Source of the DNA: Planctomycetota bacterium
GTDB taxonomy: Bacteria; Planctomycetota; Phycisphaerae; UBA1845; UTPLA1
Length of the DNA: 64,000 nt
Reading direction: 5' to 3'
Assembly: GCA_016235815.1 (NCBI GenBank)
Contig: JACRIM010000017.1
Location: 176,967-240,966, forward strand
The position numbers and the translations under genes were made by a program. Position 1 is the stretch's first letter; every line of letters starts with the position of its first letter. Below, piece by piece: positions 8,997 to 18,509 of the stretch. The notes beneath the pieces were generated by a model. That model worked only from the letters and a program-made list of their open reading frames with translations. It was not told where the DNA came from and did not search any database.

Positions 8997-9959
8997 ATGG
9001 CAAACTCAACCGGGACCGATTCCGTAAAGGGCGATTCGGGACCGCGCGCCGCGTTTACCCTCATCGAACTACTCATCGTCATCGCCATTATCGCACTTCT
9101 GATTTCGATCCTTCTGCCGGCCTTGCAGGCCGCGCGCAATGAAGGCACGAAGACGGTTTGTCTCGCGAATCTCAAGGAAATCATGAACGCGAACAACCTC
9201 TACGATGCCGATCATGGCGATATTCGCACGGTCCCATGGTATTACATGAGAGAGCAAAACGGTCAGATGCGTCCGGCCTGGGGGGCGGCGTCCGGGTTTT
9301 ATGCCGAGCCGACCACGGTGACGCCCTGGGTCTTTGGCGGTTTCCGAGCCACCCGTATCGAGGGCAACTTCGGCACGGCGGACAGCAGCATCTATCCTGC
9401 GAATTACCGTCCGCTGAACAAATACGTTGATCCCGCTGCCAATTGCGAACCGAGCGACCCGAATGACCGCGGTCGCGATGTCATCAAGCTCTATGTCTGC
9501 CCCGGTGATCGCTTCAATACGACCAACTTTATTGGCGGCCAGGCGCTCTTCATTGAAGAGGAGACCAGTCCCGCCTACGAGAATAATGGGAGCAGCTACA
9601 CGCTCAATACTCGATGGCTCCAGGGATATTACGGCATCAACTTTACCGGCCAGATATACAACCCCGCGGGGCAGCGCGAAGCCTTTGCTCGCATCGCTCG
9701 CGGAACGATCGGTGGGGCGGCCTCACGCTTCATTCAATGGGATGAGCTTGGCATGTATAGCTCCACGCAAAACGCCGCTGAAAAAGTGGCGTGGAGTGGA
9801 TCGCAACCGCAGCGCGTGGGCTGGCATCGTAAGTTTTCGACCTGGTCGGCGGGCTTTGCCGACGGACACGCCGCGCACGGCTACTTCGACACCCGACAAG
9901 TGTATGGCCTGGGCGGAAGTATTTGGCAGCCGGATTACACCCGCGGCTCACCGCCGTGA
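8997..9959 (+). CDS. type II secretion-type pseudopilin, copy 2
   Basis: Paralogue of the preceding gene, collinear along its whole length: [18 protein letters not shown] leader, [70 protein letters not shown] and the IWQPDY ending. I place the start at the ATG at 8997 (320 residues, [10 protein letters not shown] leader) because an AAAGGCGG lies upstream; an ATG 39 bases earlier has no ribosome site. It is separated from copy 1 by about 50 bases and probably shares its promoter. Confidence 0.87.
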   Translation: MANSTGTDSVKGDSGPRAAFTLIELLIVIAIIALLISILLPALQAARNEGTKTVCLANLKEIMNANNLYDADHGDIRTVPWYYMREQNGQMRPAWGAASGFYAEPTTVTPWVFGGFRATRIEGNFGTADSSIYPANYRPLNKYVDPAANCEPSDPNDRGRDVIKLYVCPGDRFNTTNFIGGQALFIEEETSPAYENNGSSYTLNTRWLQGYYGINFTGQIYNPAGQREAFARIARGTIGGAASRFIQWDELGMYSSTQNAAEKVAWSGSQPQRVGWHRKFSTWSAGFADGHAAHGYFDTRQVYGLGGSIWQPDYTRGSPP

Positions 9960-10020
9960 TTTCCGAGACACGTGGTTCACGCCATGCCTGCTTGGATTGA
10001 AACAAAGGAGTAACATCATC

Positions 10021-10974
10021 ATGGATACGCCCGAAGCTGGTGCGCGCCGGATTCGCACGTCGCGTGCATTCACCCTCATCGAGCTGCTCATCGTGATCGC
10101 GATCATCGCCCTGCTGATTTCGATCCTGCTGCCGGCTTTGCAGGCCGCGCGAAATGAAGGGACGAAGTCCGTCTGCCTGAGCAACATGAAGGAAATCCTG
10201 CGCGGCAACGCCATGTACGACAACGACAACGGCGACAGTCGCCAGCTTCCCTGGTACTTCCTCAAGCCGGCCGGCGGATCCATGGCGCCGGCGTATGGCA
10301 CGGCCGACGGCATGTATTCCGATCCGAATATCGTCGCGCCGTGGGTGTTCGGCGGCTTCCGTGCGCCGAGACCGAGCGCCGGATTTGAGACGGCCGACAG
10401 CAGCATTTACCCGGCGCAGTTCCGCCCGTTGAACAAATATGTCGAGCCGACGGCGCATTGCGACCCCTCCGATGACACCGATCGCGGCAAGGATGTGATC
10501 AAGCTCTTCATGTGCCCCGGTGATCGCTTCAACAAAGTCGGCATCATCGGCCAGCCCGCCGAGTTTGCCGAAGAGGACAATTCGCCTTCGCATGAGGCCA
10601 ACGGCAACAGCTATTCGCTCAACACGCGGTGGCTGCAGGGCTACTTCGGCTCGAACTTCACCTCGGCGAACAACAACCCCACGGCCAATGCCGAGTCGTA
10701 TGGACGCATCGCCCGCAACACGATCGGCGGGGCCGCGTCGCGGTTCATTCAGTGGGTCGAGGTCGGCTTCTACAGCGCGACGCACAACGCCGCGGAAAAG
10801 CTGGAGTGGAGCGCGGCCAAACCGCAGCGCGTCGGCTGGCATCGCAAGTTCTCGGCATGGTCGGCCGGCTTCGCGGATGGCCACGTGGCACACGGCTACT
10901 TCGACACGCGACAGGTCTATGGCCTTAGCGGCACGATCTGGCAGCCGGACTACTACCGCGGCACGCCTCCGTGA
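10021..10974 (+). CDS. type II secretion-type pseudopilin, copy 3
   Basis: Third paralogue, 317 residues, starting [16 protein letters not shown] then [16 protein letters not shown]. It is preceded by AAAGGAG, the best ribosome site of the three. Mature-domain landmarks match copies 1 and 2 ([85 protein letters not shown]). The open frame extends upstream through copy 2 in another phase, but that part is not coding. Copy 3 resembles copy 1 more than copy 2, as in the shared [14 protein letters not shown]. Confidence 0.9.
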   Translation: MDTPEAGARRIRTSRAFTLIELLIVIAIIALLISILLPALQAARNEGTKSVCLSNMKEILRGNAMYDNDNGDSRQLPWYFLKPAGGSMAPAYGTADGMYSDPNIVAPWVFGGFRAPRPSAGFETADSSIYPAQFRPLNKYVEPTAHCDPSDDTDRGKDVIKLFMCPGDRFNKVGIIGQPAEFAEEDNSPSHEANGNSYSLNTRWLQGYFGSNFTSANNNPTANAESYGRIARNTIGGAASRFIQWVEVGFYSATHNAAEKLEWSAAKPQRVGWHRKFSAWSAGFADGHVAHGYFDTRQVYGLSGTIWQPDYYRGTPP

Positions 10975-10990
10975 TTCGACGGCGCGAGTG

Positions 10991-12676
<1,686 letters not shown>

Positions 12677-12754
12677 AGTCTGGGTGTTGGTTCCTGGTCC
12701 GGCTTGAATCAGACGGGGAAGGATAAGGGAATGCGGGGACCGGGGGGAGGGGGC

Positions 12755-13696
12755 TTAGGCACCTGTCAGGAGTTGCACGAATCCGCGGATATCGAGGCCG
12801 TTGAGGATGCCGTCGCAATTTAGATCGCCGCGCAGGAGGGGGACGGAAGGATACGTCGACGAGAAGGTCGCGGGATCGAGCAGGGCCATGACCATTGCCG
12901 TGATGTCGTTGACGTTTTGAGCGGCATCACCGTTCATGTCGGCGTTGGGGTTGTTGGCGCACGGTACACAATTCGGATAGCCCTGATAGCCCGGTGCACA
13001 CTGGCTGCAACCGACGCCGGCATAGCCCGTGAAGCAGTTGCATCCGCCGAGCGTGTTGCAGGTCCCGTGGCCGTTGCACGTGGTGGATGCGAGGCAAAAC
13101 GTACAGTTCGGATAGTTGTAGTAGTTGGCGGCGCATGAGCTGCAATTGGGTCCGGTGAAGCCGGTGGAGCAATTGCATCCGCCCAGGCTGTTGCACGTTC
13201 CATGACCGTTGCAGGTGGTGGAGGCAAGGCAAAACGTACAGTTTGGGTAATTGTAATAGTCTGCCGCGCACTGGTTGCAATTGGGACCGGCGAAACCGGT
13301 GAGGCAGTTGCATCCGCCCAGCGTGTTGCATGTCCCGTGGCCGTTACAAGTCGTGGAGGCGAGGCAGAACGTACAGGTTGGATAGTTGTAGTAGTTAGCC
13401 GCGCACTGACTGCAATTGGGGCCGGCGAAGCCGGTGAAGCAGTTGCAACCACCGAGTGAATTGCAGGCACCGTGATTGTTGCACGTAGTCGAGGCGGCGC
13501 AGAAGGTGCAGTTTGGATAGTTGTAATAATTGGGCGCGCATGAACTACACGTCGGCCCGGTAAAGCCGACATCGCACACACAGACTCCGCCGACCAGCGT
13601 ACCGTGGTTGTTACACGCCGGATCGCCGGAGCGGGCGGTGACCGTCGTGACGACCAACGTAGCGATTGCAAGTATGAACTGTTGTCGATGTTTCAT
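12755..13696 (-). CDS. secreted EGF/laminin-like repeat protein with C-terminal dockerin
   Basis: A 313-residue exported protein: signal peptide (MKHRQQFILAIATLVVTTVTA), then about five tandem 45-residue Cys-rich EGF-like units with the pattern CNGHGTCN-LGGCNC-TGF-GPNC--CAA-YYNYP-C-FC. It ends with two calcium-loop segments (DMNGDAAQNVNDITAMVMALL and GDLNCDGILNGLDIRGF), a type I dockerin. The start at 13696 has GGCGGAG upstream and begins the signal peptide; the frame extends further but with implausible sequence. It is expected to be extracellular and could dock to a cohesin; a cohesin-like protein is encoded at 21813-22580. Ligand unknown. Confidence 0.8.
   Translation of the reverse strand: MKHRQQFILAIATLVVTTVTARSGDPACNNHGTLVGGVCVCDVGFTGPTCSSCAPNYYNYPNCTFCAASTTCNNHGACNSLGGCNCFTGFAGPNCSQCAANYYNYPTCTFCLASTTCNGHGTCNTLGGCNCLTGFAGPNCNQCAADYYNYPNCTFCLASTTCNGHGTCNSLGGCNCSTGFTGPNCSSCAANYYNYPNCTFCLASTTCNGHGTCNTLGGCNCFTGYAGVGCSQCAPGYQGYPNCVPCANNPNADMNGDAAQNVNDITAMVMALLDPATFSSTYPSVPLLRGDLNCDGILNGLDIRGFVQLLTGA
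12960..13640 (-). repeat. 135-bp tandem repeats encoding EGF-like units
   Basis: Equivalent positions recur every 135 bases (for example at 13101, 13236, 13371 and 13506), matching a 45-residue protein unit repeated about five times. The copies are similar in DNA as well as protein, so unit number could change by recombination. Confidence 0.85.
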
Positions 13697-13753
13697 GGGC
13701 CACTCCGCCTTGACCTGTTTCTTCCCGCCAGAGCAGCGCGATGACAGTTGGGC

Positions 13754-13762
13754 ATTATACCA
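13754..13762 (-). promoter_or_regulatory. extended -10 promoter (TGGTATAAT) for the EGF/dockerin gene
   Basis: The minus strand reads TGGTATAAT about 58 bases before the EGF-repeat gene start: a perfect -10 hexamer preceded by TG. No clear -35. Confidence 0.5.
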
Positions 13763-14102
13763 CGTGTGAGCGTGGTTTACCTTATCTAAACGTAATGGAG
13801 ATCGGCGTGGCCGATCCGACTTCGGCACCGCCGACCCGGATGTCGGTTGTGATGCTGCCCGGTCTCGCGAGAAAAAACCACCCCCCCCGGAAAAAGCCGA
13901 AAAGCCGGGTTGGCGCCCGCAAAAAAGCGAAAAGGGATTGGGGGAAAGTCCGGAGACTTGAGTCCTGAGTCCTTAGGCGCGTGGGAACCACAATTGGGGC
14001 AAAATGCCGCAGCGTTGTTAAGAACAGCCGGCGTGTGCTGGCGTTTCCCGGCACGGCAGATGCTGAGGGGGCGAGACACAAAGGGATCGGGGAACAGAGG
14101 AA

Positions 14103-14134
14103 GGCACTGAGGCACTGAGGCACATAGGCACATA
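14103..14134 (+). repeat. 8-bp tandem repeat, four copies
   Basis: Two GGCACTGA units are followed directly by two GGCACATA units. It lies in the gene-free region and creates the spurious low-complexity open frames on the other strand. Confidence 0.8.
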
Positions 14135-14189
14135 GGGGAGGAAGTGGTCGCTGCGCGACGTTGGTTTGTGCAAAAAAATACCCCCCGCG

Positions 14190-14218
14190 AAAAGGTGCAA
14201 AAGGCCGCAAAAGGCCGC
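14190..14218 (+). repeat. 10-bp tandem repeat (AAAAGGCCGC)
   Basis: An imperfect AAAAGGTGC is followed by two exact AAAAGGCCGC units. It is one of several short tandem arrays in this non-coding stretch. Confidence 0.7.
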
Positions 14219-14546
14219 AAAACAGTCCTGAGTCGTGAGGCCCGCCAGGGCGGATCTTCGACTTGCGGGACTTGGAACCGCGGATTTGCGCAGAAAAAAA
14301 CTGAGTTGTTACAAAAGGGATTTGGGTTTTTTGTCCGAATATCGCGATGGGGTGGGCGCGAACGCGGATTGGCTTGGTGCGGGCGCGGAATCTCCGGGGT
14401 ACTCTCCATACGCTTATCAATCTTGCTCAGCGTTTCACTTCTGGGGCGAATTGATGTAGGTTTTTGTTAGGTAAGGGGTTGGAACCGCAGGCCGCGCGGA
14501 TTTTCGCCGATTTGGGGTTGGAGGGGGATCTTTATTCGCCGGATTT

Positions 14547-14568
14547 GGCGGGTTCAGGAGAACCCGCC
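14547..14568 (-). repeat. perfect 9-bp hairpin after the restriction enzyme gene
   Basis: GGCGGGTTC and GAACCCGCC flank a 4-base loop. The minus-strand reading (GTAGGGCGGGTTC...) resembles hairpins often dispersed in intergenic regions of planctomycete-like genomes (recollection). It lies about 25 bases downstream of the restriction-modification stop; without a T-run it is a weak terminator candidate. Confidence 0.55.
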
Positions 14569-14591
14569 CTACGCGGCTCAATATAACACAA

Positions 14592-17500
14592 TCAGCGGGC
14601 AGACGACGACTCCATCAGGGAGTCGTAAGTTTCGAGAATCAATTCCCCCGTGCTGCCTCGCTGCCATGCGGGGCCGTCCTTGGTGCGCTCGTCGGGCGGG
14701 ATGTAGCCGGTGTTGGTGAAGGTGGAGAGCATGTATTCGGCGTCGGGGCGCTCGATGCCGTAGAGGACGAAGAATGCGGCGTCGAGTTCAGCACGGAGTT
14801 GGGCGCGTTCCTGCTCCTTCCAGATGTGGACGCCGTCGCCGCGCGAGCCTTTGAACTCGCAGGCCTTGGCGAGTGGGATCATGTCCTCGGCGGTGCAGGA
14901 GAGTTTCAGGACGCGCTCGCTGATCCAGTGTTCGAGGGTTTCGCGCTTGGACCACGGGCACTTGTCCGCGTAAGTGTCGGGCGGGAGCGTCGGGAGTTGC
15001 TCGACGATGAAGAAGTTCAGCGTGATGCTCCCGATCTTCTGCCGCGTCACATAGTCGAAAGCGAACGAGTCGAAGTTGCCGAGCAGGCAGCACGAGCGGC
15101 GCGGCTCCGCGTCGGTGAGCGTGAGCACGAACTTGTTGGTGACGGCGGCCCGGGGAATGAAGGAAGCGATCATGGTCCGCTCGTTGGTCGGGCTGGTGAT
15201 GTCCTTGAAGCCCATGAACCACGGCTTGTTGCCCGGTTGTCCTTGCATGGTCTTCTCGACCACGTCTTCCGCCACCCACCAGCGAGGGACTACCGCAAAC
15301 TCAGGGTTCTGATGCTCAACGGGGGTAGTTTCCGCTTTCTGTCCCTGCCTCACCCAGTTTTCTTCTTCCACCAGCACGCTCGCGGCTCGGTGGTCGAAGG
15401 CCTGCACCATCTTCGCCTCGTACAACGGCAGCGCCCGCTTCTTCCCGTGGACGTAGACGTTGCCGTTCAGGGTGTACTTCTTCTTTTTCCAGACTTTGGC
15501 CTCGGCGAAGTGCTCGGCGTCGTTAGTCTGATGGAACATCGTGAAGAACTTGATCCCCCACGGATTGCCGCCCGTCTTCCGGTTCTCGTCGAACAGGATC
15601 GGCACGCGCTTGTAGATTTCACGGGTCAGGGCCGCATCGCGCCGAGTGCGAAAGATGGGGCAGGTCTTGGTGTTCGGGTTCAGGAGCTTCATGTCCGCTG
15701 CGGTAAGGGCGATGTGCCGCTGCTTATTGCTGTCGGCCACTTCGTCCACGTCGCGAGCGAAGAAAACGAAGTCGGCCTGCTCGGTCTGATTGTCGCCGCC
15801 GCCAAAGATGAGCGCGGTGAACTTGAAGGACCGGTGTACGTCCTCGAAGTGACCTTCCTTGTTCTCAAAGTCGTAGAGGGAAACCAGCGCCTTGCGGTCC
15901 ATGAGATCGTTGAAGAACTCCTTGGTCGTGTCATCGGTGGCGATGCCCGAGGGGACCAAGATACCGACCATCCCGGCGGGCGCGACGATCGTGCGGGCAA
16001 GCTCGGCGAAGAGCATGTAGAGATTGACGTCCCCCTTGCCCGTGAGCGGGTAGCGGCCGCCCTTGCTCGCGGGCAGGCGGGCGTAGTCCAGCGTCTTCTG
16101 TGCTCTGTCGAGGGCGGCGAGGTACGACGCGTGTAACTCGGCGTTCGCGGTGGGCATCGCGGCGATCCGCTTCTTGCGGTCGGCGGCGCTCACGGCCTGC
16201 GCCGTCATCGGGTCGGTGAGTGAGAAGAACTCACGCTCTTGCACCTTCACTCGTTCCCACGGCGGATTACCAATCACGCAATCGAATCCTCCGGGTCCAC
16301 CTTTGCCGAAGATTGTCGGAAATGTTTTTGCCCAGTCCAGGGCGTGCGGGTCGACCGACTTGTCCGAGACGAGCGAGTTGCCGTGGATGATGTGCTGGGA
16401 AAGGTCGGCGAGGGTTTTGCCTTTGCGGGCCGAGCGAATCCATAAGGCAAGTTGCGTGATCTCGATGCCCTCTTGCGAGAGGTCTACGCCGTAGAGGTTG
16501 TTGTTAAGGATGAGGTCGGGGATCGAGTCTTCGATTTTGGCCAGATCGACGGGAGAGAAGCCCGCTCCGCCCAAGCCGTGGGCGACTGTTTTGTAATGTG
16601 CATCCAAGGCCTCATACGCACGGATCAGGAAGGCACCCGAGCCGCAGGCAGGGTCGCAGACGGTGAGCGCCTTCAGACAATCCAAACATGCGGTCCAGTA
16701 GGCGAGGAGTTTCTTTTTGTCCTGGTCCTTACGGGCCTCGGGATCGAGCTTATGCTCTTTGGCGAGGGCGGCGAAACGCTCCTTGACCAGCGCATCGACC
16801 GTTCGCTCGACGATGAGGCCGGTGAAGGCCGGAGGCGTGTAGTAGATGCCGAAGCGCTTTCGCTGGGCGCTCTTGGGCATTTTTGAGAGCGGTGCGTCTG
16901 CATCTTCATCGGATTTCTTTGCGGTCTTGCCCTTGCGCTTGGTGGTCTTGGATTCGCCGTTGCCGTTCGCTCCTTCAAAGTTTGCCTTCAGAGCGAACAG
17001 GCCACCAACGCGGAGTTTTTCGAGTTCGGTGATGGATCGCTCGAAGAGGTGCCCGAGCACCTCGACATTTACTTCTTCCGAAAAGTCGAAGATTCCGAAG
17101 TTTGCGAAAGAGTTGGTCCATTTCTCGTCTTCGAGGTCGAGGGCGTTGATCGCTGGATCGTCCTTGAAGAGACCGCCGTTGAAGGCGGTGATTTCGCGCT
17201 TGCCCTTTGCGCCCTTGTCGATGGCGGTGAAGAGATCAAGGAAGTTTTCCCACGCCGGATTCTTGGCGCGGCTGTAGCGGCGGATGTCGGCCTTCGTGTC
17301 GGCCAGCGAGTTCTCCGGCAGAAGCTGACGGTCCTCGCAAAAGGCAATGAAGATGATGCGGTCCAAGAGTTTTTGGGCGATGCGGATGGATTCGTCGAGG
17401 GACTTGCCCTCTTCCTTGTTTAGATGCTCGATCAACTCCAGGCGACGCCATTGGTAGGCCTTGTAGAGGTCGTCGCCGACTTCCTTCTGACGTTTCTCGG

Positions 17501-18203
17501 TCTGTTGCAAAAGTGCGGCGGCGCGGGGCACTTGCGATAACTTCGATTTGAGGAGGCCGCCGCGCTCGAACAGGGCGTAGAACTCGTTGAACCGGTTGCG
17601 ATCACGCAGTTCCTGAAGCGTGAACTCCTCGTAGGAGAGATTGCCCTTGTCGCGGTGATAGAGACGAATAGTTTTGAAGTTGGAGACGATGCCCCACGGG
17701 CAGCCGGGCAGGGCGTTGAGATAGTCCCAGCATTGTTGAACGGCGGTGCGACCGTTGGAACGGTCGCGGTCGAGGTCGGTTAAGGCATCCTTTAATTCGA
17801 TGACGACAGTCGGGACGCGGGCGGTTGGAAACTCGCCGAGCGCGCCGTCGGCCGTACCGACGCCTGAAACGGTGAATTTGTGTTCGAGTTGGTATTTCTC
17901 GGGGCTGATGGTTTTGTGGGCATAGCCCAAGCCTTCGCCGAAGAGCTGGTCGAGGAATTGGGTGTCGATTGAGGTTTCTTTATACTTGGTCAGATCCCCA
18001 TTGGTATCTTGGTCGGCCCAACGAATGGCGATCTCATGGGCGCGGTCTTGTGCGGCACCGGCGAGATCGGTCTTGTTGGCGAGTTCTCTAAGATAGCGAG
18101 GAATGAAGAGGGCGCGCTGGCGCCGGATGCGGCGTTCCAAGGCCTGCTCTTGCTCGTGAAAGAGGCGGGGGCCGTCGGTTGCTCGTGTTGTACGCCTAGC
18201 CAT
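14592..18203 (-). CDS. single-polypeptide restriction-modification enzyme (Eco57I/type IIG-like)
   Basis: A 1,203-residue fused enzyme. The N-terminal part has a PD-(D/E)xK-like nuclease pattern (Asp 119, then IELK at 135-138), followed by a helical region. The adenine methyltransferase core has YYTPP (454-458), motif I DPACGSGAF (517-525) and catalytic motif IV NPPW (646-649). The C-terminal ~350 residues should be the target-recognition domain. Such enzymes cut DNA and protect it by N6-adenine methylation with one protein. No separate methylase or specificity gene is adjacent. GGAG lies six bases before the ATG. The target sequence cannot be read from the protein. Low-complexity KRKGKTAKKSDEDAD near 423-437 looks like a linker. 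Confidence 0.88.
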   Translation of the reverse strand: MARRTTRATDGPRLFHEQEQALERRIRRQRALFIPRYLRELANKTDLAGAAQDRAHEIAIRWADQDTNGDLTKYKETSIDTQFLDQLFGEGLGYAHKTISPEKYQLEHKFTVSGVGTADGALGEFPTARVPTVVIELKDALTDLDRDRSNGRTAVQQCWDYLNALPGCPWGIVSNFKTIRLYHRDKGNLSYEEFTLQELRDRNRFNEFYALFERGGLLKSKLSQVPRAAALLQQTEKRQKEVGDDLYKAYQWRRLELIEHLNKEEGKSLDESIRIAQKLLDRIIFIAFCEDRQLLPENSLADTKADIRRYSRAKNPAWENFLDLFTAIDKGAKGKREITAFNGGLFKDDPAINALDLEDEKWTNSFANFGIFDFSEEVNVEVLGHLFERSITELEKLRVGGLFALKANFEGANGNGESKTTKRKGKTAKKSDEDADAPLSKMPKSAQRKRFGIYYTPPAFTGLIVERTVDALVKERFAALAKEHKLDPEARKDQDKKKLLAYWTACLDCLKALTVCDPACGSGAFLIRAYEALDAHYKTVAHGLGGAGFSPVDLAKIEDSIPDLILNNNLYGVDLSQEGIEITQLALWIRSARKGKTLADLSQHIIHGNSLVSDKSVDPHALDWAKTFPTIFGKGGPGGFDCVIGNPPWERVKVQEREFFSLTDPMTAQAVSAADRKKRIAAMPTANAELHASYLAALDRAQKTLDYARLPASKGGRYPLTGKGDVNLYMLFAELARTIVAPAGMVGILVPSGIATDDTTKEFFNDLMDRKALVSLYDFENKEGHFEDVHRSFKFTALIFGGGDNQTEQADFVFFARDVDEVADSNKQRHIALTAADMKLLNPNTKTCPIFRTRRDAALTREIYKRVPILFDENRKTGGNPWGIKFFTMFHQTNDAEHFAEAKVWKKKKYTLNGNVYVHGKKRALPLYEAKMVQAFDHRAASVLVEEENWVRQGQKAETTPVEHQNPEFAVVPRWWVAEDVVEKTMQGQPGNKPWFMGFKDITSPTNERTMIASFIPRAAVTNKFVLTLTDAEPRRSCCLLGNFDSFAFDYVTRQKIGSITLNFFIVEQLPTLPPDTYADKCPWSKRETLEHWISERVLKLSCTAEDMIPLAKACEFKGSRGDGVHIWKEQERAQLRAELDAAFFVLYGIERPDAEYMLSTFTNTGYIPPDERTKDGPAWQRGSTGELILETYDSLMESSSAR

Positions 18204-18509
18204 TCATTCTCCGGTGACAATGGTCTGACCAAAGGAACGGAGAATAATACGATGGGACGGCAGCGTAGTGATCCTCGTTTCGCTCGGCAGTGGGTTTGTT
18301 CTTTAACTTTCCGGCCATGGGTGGAAAGGCTAAAGAAGGCGGGGAGGGTGGTCAAATCGTGACCCCTTGCATTGCATGCAAGGGGTCATGAGTTCCGTGG
18401 CTCCCGTCGGGGCTGAATGGTGTACTCGTTCCTTTACCACGGGATTGCGCCGTGTGGCTACGGTCCGACGCCCCATTCGGGGTTTGTTGTTGATTGCAAG
18501 CGGAGCCGG
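18204..18509 (-). other. upstream region of the restriction-modification gene
   Basis: About 300 bases between the PQQ-propeller gene and the restriction-modification gene, with no supported gene. It contains a perfect 13-bp inverted repeat and, on the minus strand, an overlapping TTGACC hexamer that could act as a -35. Confidence 0.5.
18360..18388 (-). repeat. perfect 13-bp inverted repeat upstream of the R-M gene
   Basis: TGACCCCTTGCAT and its exact complement ATGCAAGGGGTCA are separated by three bases. It has no following T-run on either strand, so it reads more like an operator or a mobile-element end than a terminator. It lies 157 bases before the restriction-modification start. Confidence 0.75.

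Larger units (their letters stand above)
13697..14591 (+). other. gene-free region of decayed repeats
   Basis: Nearly 900 bases with no believable gene. It contains homopurine/homopyrimidine runs, two similar modules (an A-run, then a C-run, an 'AAAAG' ladder and GAGTCCTGAGT-like text near 13870-13970 and near 14170-14240), an 8-bp tandem repeat, a 10-bp tandem repeat and a perfect hairpin. Long open frames on the minus strand are low-complexity by-products of the repeats. An extended -10 for the EGF gene lies at its left end. Confidence 0.6.

Noticed and set aside
9427..10020. Upstream extension of the third pseudopilin frame
   Set aside because: Overlaps copy 2 in another phase; the real start at 10021 has AAAGGAG and a class III leader.
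13782..14420. Two ~210-residue minus-strand open frames
   Set aside because: Low-complexity products (LCAYVPQCLSAFL etc.) of tandem repeats, with no codon bias or start signal.
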